Part shown: piece by piece, positions 57,518 to 64,000 of the stretch
Layout: each line of letters begins with the position of its first letter
Numbering within the stretch: the first letter of the stretch is position 1
NCBI GenBank assembly: GCA_019925795.1
Contig: CM034304.1
Span: 15,430,720-15,494,719 of the forward strand
DNA: 64,000 nt
Direction: 5' to 3'
From: Dendrobium chrysotoxum
Taxonomy: Eukaryota; Streptophyta; Magnoliopsida; Asparagales; Orchidaceae
Position numbers and translations under genes: made by a program
Notes under the pieces: model-generated
What the model was told of the DNA's origin: nothing
Databases searched by the model: none
Seen by the model: only the letters and a program-made list of their open reading frames with translations

Positions 57518-58380
57518 ATGGCTTCCTTCATACCTTTCGTTACTTTCAGCTTCAATTCTGATGCGCGAGTGACACTTTCTGAGTCTCTGCTAGCCAGTCC
57601 TCCCGCTGGAGGAATCACTTTTGGTTCCTTCAATGACTAGGCCATCGTCACTCTTGGCGGGCCGACCCCTGCTGAGGCTGCTGTCTACTCTCCTCAGCAG
57701 ATGAGAGCTCACGCAGCCATGCGACCTTTCGGACATCCAGTTGCTCGGCAGACAGCCCAGGCACCTGCTCATCCTACTCTTGTTCGTGTGCAGCCGACAC
57801 ACCCTGTGGTTAGGCAGCCAGTGCCTAGACCACTTCCGGTTCAGCCCACTCGTCTGTCGGTTACGCGACCAGTGCCTACCGCACCTATTATTCAGACTGC
57901 CCCGGCCCCTTAGCGCCGGCAGGCAGTAGCTACCCCTGTTGTTGTTCCGGCAGCGACGGCTCATGTTCGGGTTCCCCCTCCTTCTTCCTACAAGAAGAGG
58001 TGTGTCTAGACCGAGGCTCCTTTGCCTTCCTCCCATCAGGTTTCAACTTTCGCTCGGTTATCTCACCCAGAGACCCTCGAGCAGGCCCCGACACTTCCTG
58101 TAGTCCATGTTCCCCATATCACTCAGGCAGTGGATTCAGATGTTGCTTTATCTTCCACCTCCGGCCTTGGGAGAAGGGCCTGGAGGAATAGAAATCGTAG
58201 ACTTCGGTTAGCTGCATCTGAGGTAGACATACAGTAGATGACAGATTCGTTGGCTCACCATGAGCCAGTTCAGAGGAGAGTGGTCCCCAAGCAGCAGCCA
58301 CCACGACCAGCTACAGTTTCCCCTACCCGGACGTTACAGTTTCCCCTGAGATAGCAGCAGTTCAGGGAGGAAGCTTCTCT
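57518..58380 (+). pseudogene. Tat-lineage gag, Pro/Gln-rich N-terminal part
   Basis: ATG at 57518 gives MASFIPFVTFSFNSDARVTL, then LASPPAGGITFGSFND and a TAG. The same frame goes on with a Pro/Gln/Arg-rich stretch (QPTHPVVRQPVPRPLPVQPT) and, in frame again from 58022, SHQVSTFARLSHPETLEQAP and RRAWRNRNRRLRLAASEVDI. In-frame stops at 57635, 57911, 58235 and near 58350 are TAG where sampled. I recognise no domain; the place after the leader and before the capsid core makes it the N-terminal region of gag or an Ogre-like ORF1. Confidence 0.6.
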
Positions 58381-58817
58381 CCACTGACACATAGTGGTGA
58401 TGAGGAGGACGTCGCTCGCATTACGGCGGCTCCTCCTGTCACTACTACTTTACCACGTGCTAGGGTCCTAGCGATGATACTGCTCAAACCCTCTCTCAGA
58501 GGATTCAGAGCATTATCAACTTAGCGCGGGGTCGAGGCCCTGTCAATCGGAAGAGGTTACTCCACCAGATTTCTCAGGCGTCCGTTTAGTTGCAGAGGCA
58601 GACTGCTAGGCAGAGATACAGGTGACAGAGAGGACAACCACCCAGACAGCCTGTTAGTTCAGTTTTGTTGGCGAGACCACAGACTTACTCTAGTTATTGG
58701 ACGACGCACACATCATCATGGACAGAGGCAGCAGTTGGAGCCTCCTAGATCCTAGCTCGCTTCAGTTGTAGTAGCCCCGCAGCAGCCAGTTGCTCCTACT
58801 GGGTCCTGTCACAGTAG
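58381..58817 (+). other. Frameshifted Gln-rich gag linker
   Basis: It continues the CAG-rich composition of gag, but no frame stays open. It joins the N-terminal Pro/Gln-rich part to the capsid core in another frame. Confidence 0.5.
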
Positions 58818-60053
58818 ATGGGTGTGGAGACGATGATAGGCAGAGTAGGAGTAGACAGGGCCCAGAGAGCAGTTCCAGTGGCACCTACAACAGTCACTTT
58901 TACTACCCCAGTCCAGAGTCAGTCAGTTCAGTTGTCAGCCAGACAAATTCAAGATTTGATAGCACAGAAGGTCGAGCAGGCCATTTCCTCCAGGAAGTCT
59001 GGCGAGGTAGTTAGCAGGGGGCATCCTTATCCAGTAGAGTACGAGCACGAGCCCTACCCTCTTAGTTTTATCCCTCCTAGGTTCAGAGTCTTTGATGGGT
59101 TTGGGAACCCAAGGCATCACGTGGCCCAGTATAGAGCCATCTGCTGCAACATAGGAGGGAACGATGCACTGATGTTGAGACTATTTATCAGCAGTCAAGT
59201 TAGGGTGGCCTTTGCCTGGTACACCGACCTCCCCAATGATTCAGTATGCACCTTTACAGAGTTGGAGCAGTTGTTTATATAGAGGTTTGTTAGTGCAGAG
59301 CACCGGGTTACAGTTGGAGAGTTAGTTGTGACTAGACAGCACCCTCAAGAGCCTCTCCCAGATTATATAGTTAGATGGAGAAACCTCAGCCTACAGTGTG
59401 AGCCCCAGTTATAGGAGCAGCATACAGTAGAGATTCTGTTGAAAAATATAGATGGTCCGATAGCACCTTATCAGAAGGGTTTCAACATCAGAACCTTTTA
59501 AAAGTTATTGATGAAGGTGATAAGTTTGCAGGATAGCATACCCGATGCAGTCCCTCCTAAGGTTGAGAGTCAACCTTCACATAGACCTCAGCGGCAGGAG
59601 TCTTCAGGGGCACCTCCACCTAGGAGAGGGGAGGTACACAGTACCTATGGTCCATCAGATAAGGGAAAGAAGCCCTTAGTCAGTTCAGCACCACCTCAGC
59701 AGTCTCACACACCGGGTCAGTCAGCAGTGCAGCCTAGACCCCCCCATAGGACCTCAAAGAGTCAGCAGTACCTACGGGAGAAGCTTAGTAAGGAATATCC
59801 CTTTAAAAGGGAAAGTGTAAAGAAAATTTTCAAATTCCTTATTAAAAAAAATATCTTAACATTCCTGAACAATAGTAGAGTGGAGGAGGAGGGGCAGACA
59901 GACCACGCACTATATTATCCATTTCATAGACATATCGGGCATATTATAGAAGATTGCTATATGTTTAAGGATAGAGTTGAGAAGCTCATGGCTAGTGGAC
60001 AAATCCACCTACATGACAGTGACTTGGTTCAGCCCAAGGGCAAGACATCTTAG
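58818..60053 (+). pseudogene. Tat-lineage gag, capsid core and C-terminal part
   Basis: Key runs are YPLSFIPPRFRVFDGFGNPR, HHVAQYRAICCNIGGNDALM, LRLFISSQVRVAFAWYTDLP and TFTELEQLF (59077-59280), then RFVSAEHRVTVGELVVTRQH and LPDYIVRWRNLSLQCE. This is the gypsy Retrotrans_gag fold as in Tat elements. The C-terminal part YPFKRESVKKIFKFLIKKN, YYPFHRHIGHIIEDCYMFKD (59911-59970) is the Tat-type region before protease. In-frame stops at 59280 and 59412 are TAG, another is TAA near 59499, and the frame ends at TAG 60051. Confidence 0.88.
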
Positions 60054-60347
60054 ATAGTTCAGATGATCTCAGGCTCCAGTAGTTGCAGTGACAGTCAGAG
60101 TGATAGCCAGAGCAGTCGTAGCAAATCACATAGAGGTTCTGAGCGAGAGTGGCAGCTAGCGCTCTCTCAGAAGACGAAGCAGATGATCAGGCAGACAGTT
60201 CAGAGTTCAGAGGCAGTAGAGAGGAGGCCTACCCAAGCCAAGTCGATAGTTTCCAGCCCAGTTTCCTCCCCAGCACCTTTTTCTTCTTTTATTTCTGTTG
60301 TAGTGCCTTCTAAGCACATTTCTTTTCCTACTTTATGAAATAAGAAA
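60054..60347 (+). other. Ser-rich linker between gag and protease
   Basis: Same frame as gag and protease: SGSSSCSDSQSDSQSSRSKS, low complexity, closed by TGA at 60336. It likely belongs to one gag-pro polyprotein. Confidence 0.6.
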
Positions 60348-61610
60348 ATGTATAAAAAGAAAAAGATTATTGTAACTTTCAAGGGGAAGACGGGACACCT
60401 TCCAGCACTTATGCTGAAGGATTTTGTTCTCCCTTCGACTGATGATGAAATAATAGAAGAAGGTGATTCTGGCTACTTTTGGTGTTCTGCCCCTACTTTT
60501 ACTTCTTCTAGCACTCACTCTTTTAATATTTTATATATCTCTTGTAATAATTCTGTGTGCGATGAGGAGTCTGAGTGTGATGAAGAATCGGTCTTTATGA
60601 TTCTGGAGGATGGTTGTTACATGGATTCAGAAAATAAATTCGAGAACCCACTCCAATCATTTTCTTTGGAGCCAGCACAAGCCATCACCACTAAACCAAG
60701 TGAATCTCCTGTTGAAGATGACTCAATACAGGAAGTTCACTTATATTCAGGAAAGGTTCTCCCACCTAGAATGGCTAAGAATACAAAAGAAAAAGATAAG
60801 AATATTGTTACCCAGCAGGACAATCCTATCCCTTCCTCCCAAGAGCAGTCTAAGGAAAAAGGGAAAGACCCTCAGCTGGAGGTTGATTATAATGTGTTGG
60901 CTCATTTAAGGAAAACTCCTGCCCTTCTTAGTGTCTATGACGCTTTGATGATGTCTCCTGATTTGAGAGAGACCCTGGTAAAAGCACTACTCGAACCAGA
61001 GTCCTATCAAGCCTTCTTTGCTTCCGAATCTATTGGGGATGCATGCTATTTGAGAGAGATACCATGCATTACCTTTTCAGATCATGATCTCCTTTTGGGT
61101 ACCTCTGATCACAATCGTCCTTTATACATCACCGTTGAAGTCAATGGTTATGAGTTGAGCAGGGTCCTCATTGACCAAGGAGCTTCAGTAAACATCCTCA
61201 GCTATGAAACTTTAAAGAGCCTCTCCCTTGGTCATCTGAAGTTAACCTCTGATAAGATTATGTTGAAAGGCTTCAACGACCAAGGACAGTGGGCCCTAGG
61301 ATCTATCACCCTGCCTCTGAAGTTTAAAAATTTTCTTACCGAGATAAAGTTTTATGTGATCGAGGCCGATACTTCGTACAGGGCTCTCTTAGGAAGGCCT
61401 TGGCTCCATGAGTATGGAATGGTGCCCTCTACCCTGCACCAATGTATGAAGTATATGAGGAATGAAGTTGAGTATTCCATTCCTGGGGATACCCAACCCT
61501 TTTCCGTGCACGAGATCTCTATTTACGATGATGCTGAGCACTACATACCTCATAAGAAGAGTAAACCTCATCATGCTCAGTCACCAGTGATACCTGCCAG
61601 TACTATATAG
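60348..61610 (+). pseudogene. Tat-lineage aspartic protease region
   Basis: The longest open frame of the window (420 codons). The N-terminal third is acidic and unstructured. From residue about 190 come DYNVLAHLRKTPALLSVYDA and LYITVEVNGYELSRVLIDQG, then ASVNILSYETLKSL, the aspartic protease site (DxGAS; Asp-Gln-Gly here). Then GSITLPLKFKNFLTEIKFYV, IEADTSYRALLGRPWLHEYG and VPSTLHQCMKY complete the retropepsin-like domain seen before Tat/Ogre RT. It closes with TAG at 61608. No interruption occurs inside, so this domain has decayed least. RT follows in another frame about 0.8 kb on. Confidence 0.9.
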
Positions 61611-62386
61611 GGTCCTGTACAGCTACCTGCGTGAGGTCCATCACAGGTTAGTATTGAGGCAGATACTTTTACTGCAGATCCTGTTAGATCTCCTTTTCAG
61701 TTTGCATTTGGGCACGATGTTCCCCTAGTAGAGGTAGGGGAGAGCGAGGTAGAGGTAGAGGCAAAGGGTCGACTCACTCACCGTAAAACTATGACACTCA
61801 AATCCCTCCTCCCTCATATCTTTAAGCTTCTCCTTTGACTGTCGAGTCTGACTCCTCTGCCGATGAGATGATTGTTATCCCTCATCACCCAGCTCCCTCG
61901 CCAGCCCCGGATTTCACTGATTGTAGTTCACTACCTACCTTTTATAGGTACCTGATATCTGAGGGTAGGTTAGTTATTGACAGTGGCTCAGATGAGGAGG
62001 TAGACCCCCGACGTTAGATTACTAGTCAACAACCCCTTTCCCACTAGATATGCGGAATAAGAGTTGAGGAGTCTCACCAGAAGTCTTTGGTTACCCCCTC
62101 CACTAGTGTTGGTGATGCACTACAGATTAGAGGTCGCCCTCCGTCTCCCCTATACAAAACCTTTGTGCCACCGCGAGCTAGTGAGTGTGCCTCGTTATCC
62201 CATGGTGTAGGTGCCCCACTGGGTCCTGAGAGTCAAGGTTCAACGGAGACCGCTATGGAAAATAAGGTCACGACTGCCCCTCGTTATTTTTCCCCTTTAG
62301 TGGAAAACTGTGTAGAGCGGGGAGCAGTTATCTCGACTTGGTCAGATGAATAAGCTCTATGACAGGCTCGTGTTTGGCGAACTGAT
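61611..62386 (+). other. Linker between protease and RT with in-frame stops
   Basis: From 61835 the frame is that of RT and codes acidic, Ser/Pro-rich sequence, with stops at 62015 and 62351. There is no domain. Ogre elements can carry an intron between protease and RT; I see no strong splice pair to support one here. Confidence 0.5.
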
Positions 62387-63480
62387 ATGCCCCAAACCAA
62401 GCAAGGTTTAGGTTATGTTGAGCAGAGCTCACCTAACCACGTTAACATTCGAGCTGTCTCCCACTCATATGCAGTAATTTCTCTTACCGATAAAGAAGAC
62501 CCGGATGATGATGAGGATAGAGTACTTGATACTCCTCGAGAGTTTAAAGATGGAATCACTTCTGTCATGGACGAACTGTATGAGGTAAATTTAGGCACTA
62601 AATCAGATCCTAGACCTATTTTTTATAGTGTCTTGTTATCTGACTCAGAGGCTCAAGAATACATCAAGCTACTCTCAAAGTTTAGATATTACTTTGCCTG
62701 GAACTACACCAAGATGCCTGGTCTAAACCCAGATGTAGCAGTCCACAAACTAGCCATTAAACCTGATGCAGTCCCTATTAAGCAAGCACCTCACAGGATG
62801 AGGTTGGAGATAGAACAACAGGTGATTGTTAAAATTAAGAAGCTTATAGAGGTAAGTTTCATTCATGAAGAGAAGTACCCTACTTGGCTTGCCAATATTG
62901 TTCTAGTCTAGAAGAAAAATAGGCATATTCGTGTTTGTATCGATTTCCATGATTTAAACAAGGCATGTCCTAAGGATAATTTTTCTCTTCCTATCCCCGA
63001 GCTCATGGTGGATATAGCATCATTCCATAGTATTTTCTCATTCATGGATGGTTCATCTGGTTATAACCAGATAAAGATGGACCCCAAGGAGGAGGAGTTT
63101 ACTGCATTTCGCACACCTATAGGTGTATTTTACTATAAGGTGATGCCCTTTAGTCTCAAGAATGCCGGGGCCACCTATCAACATGCATGATTGTTATCTT
63201 CAATGAGATGATACACGAGCAAGTTGAATGCTATGTGGATGATCTGGTGGTCAAAAGTAAGGTCCGTGGAGATCACCTTCAAGATCTACAAATCATTTTT
63301 GAATGCCTGCACAAGTATGATTTAAAAATTAATCCCCTAAAATGCGTATTTGGAGTTAATATAGGAAAGTTCCTAGGGTTTATAGTTCACTACCGTGGAA
63401 TTGAGATTGACCCTTCCATGATCAAAGCCACAGTAGACTTAAAACCTCCTAAAAGCCTTATCGAGCTAAGGTCTTTTCAA
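62387..63480 (+). pseudogene. Tat-lineage reverse transcriptase
   Basis: FRYYFAWNYTKMPGLNPDVA (62684-62743), VHKLAIKPDAVPIKQAPHRM, then VSFIHEEKYPTWLANIVLV and TAG at 62909. The frame continues past the stop with HIRVCIDFHDLNKACPKDNF, LPIPELMVD, FSFMDGSSGYNQIKMDPKEE (catalytic Asp) and FRTPIGVFYYKVMPFSLKNA. A one-base frameshift at about 63187 moves to the next frame, which has CYVDDLVVKSK (63229-63261) with an intact YVDD catalytic box, then KCVFGVNIGKFLGFIVHYRG. One stop and one shift make it inactive. Confidence 0.93.
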
Positions 63481-64000
63481 GAAAAGCTAGCATTCCTGCG
63501 GAGATTTATCTCCAATCTGTCTGGTAGGTGTCACCCATTTGCTACCCTAGCAAAGAAGGATGCCCGCTTTAATTGGGACGAACGTTGTCAGGAGGCGTTT
63601 GAGAGTATAAAGCGCTACCTAATGAACCCCCCTATTTTAACTGCACCCATCCCAAGGAGGCTGTTAATTCTCTACACTACGGCTTTGGATGAGTCCATGG
63701 GTGCACTGTTGGCTCAAGAGAATGAGGAAGACAAGGAAAATGCCTTGTACTACCTCAGTAGACGGTTGATACCCATAGAGCTGAAGTACCCAACGATGGA
63801 AAAATAATATTTAGCTTTGACCTTCGCGGTACAGAAGCTTAGGCATTATATGCTTTCACATAAGGTCAACCTGATCTCTCGAGTCAACCCCTTGCAGTAT
63901 CTAATGACCCGTCCGACCCTCTCAGGTTGTCTAGTATAATGGTCTATGATCCTACTACAGTTTGACATCACTTTTGTCCCTCTGCGGGCCGTCAAAGGAC
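63481..64000 (+). pseudogene. Tat-lineage RT connection and RNase H, cut by window end
   Basis: LAFLRRFISNLSGRCHPFAT, FNWDERCQEAFESIKRYLMN and PPILTAPIPRRLLILYTTAL form the thumb and connection. LDESMGALLAQENEEDKENA, YYLSRRLIPIELKYPTMEK then TAA (63805), and ALTFAVQKLRHYMLSHKV are gypsy RNase H. More frame damage follows (TAA near 63938). The integrase and 3' LTR must lie to the right of the window. Confidence 0.88.

Larger units (their letters stand above)
53231..64000 (+). mobile_element. Tat-lineage (Ogre-like) Ty3/gypsy element, partial
   Basis: LTR end, tRNA-Arg-like primer site, gag, protease, RT and RNase H appear in the order of a gypsy element. The protease motif, the gag C-terminus and the long LTR point to the Tat lineage. 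The 3' half is outside the window. Every long frame carries stops, yet long open stretches remain, so it is younger than the copia and Athila remnants. Confidence 0.88.

Noticed and set aside
57590..58036. Minus-strand open frame of 148 codons
   Set aside because: Antisense of the CAG/CCT-rich gag region; Arg/Ser/Asn-rich with no motif. The plus strand has the real gag.
1..64000. Host genes, tRNA or rRNA genes
   Set aside because: I looked for coding stretches or RNA-gene shapes outside transposons and found none convincing. The tRNA-like strings are primer binding sites.

Overview
The window is plant nuclear DNA made almost entirely of nested, decayed transposable elements. The retroelement families (Ty1/copia including a SIRE-like one, Ty3/gypsy of Athila, Tat and probably Del/Tekay type, L1-type and RTE-type LINEs) and the CACTA transposon with TNPD- and TNPA-like genes point to a flowering plant with a large, repeat-rich genome. 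The species cannot be read from the sequence. I see no convincing host gene, tRNA, rRNA or CRISPR array. Every coding region is broken by stops or frameshifts, so all are called pseudogenes.

Left block (1-18.8 kb). The substrate is an L1-type LINE read on the minus strand. Its reverse transcriptase part lies at about 18.39-18.83 kb and its 3' part (zf-RVT and RNase H-like) at 0.80-1.99 kb. A plus-strand copia element (1-801, ending in an LTR) sits in its RNase H region. A minus-strand copia element (1990-18389) separates its two halves. That copia element was itself hit twice: by an 8.7 kb CACTA transposon (3563-12251, TSD TCT) in its RT region, and by a SIRE-type solo LTR (15283-16900, TSD TATAG) in its gag. 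The CACTA element carries a fragment of an RTE LINE, part of which became a ~155-bp tandem array. The right end of the copia element looks repaired after a break: its LTR lacks ~21 terminal bases and is followed by what looks like filler copied from the LINE.

Middle block (19.3-36.7 kb). A plus-strand SIRE-like copia element has a PBS, gag, protease, integrase, RT and RNase H, a ~2.5 kb 3' region with a third broken ORF, a polypurine tract and a 3' LTR. The 3' LTR is split by an 8.2 kb LTR of a Tat-lineage gypsy family (27590-35761). No 5' LTR was recognised. The SIRE LTRs carry arrays of short palindromes upstream of a TATA-like box, and tandem ~40-nt hairpin units downstream of it. A related palindrome array stands just before the third ORF inside the element.

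Right block (36.7-64 kb). Partial gypsy LTRs, an Athila-type LTR with gag remnant, and a minus-strand copy of the Tat-family LTR are followed by a plus-strand region rich in TTGAC/GTCAA motifs and an almost pure A/T block with a ~108-bp higher-order repeat. Last comes a Tat-lineage element running off the right edge: LTR ending at 57184, a tRNA-Arg-like PBS, Pro/Gln-rich gag, aspartic protease, RT with YVDD, and the start of RNase H.

Element classes rest on protein motifs read by eye. LTR boundaries marked approximate need alignment of the copies.
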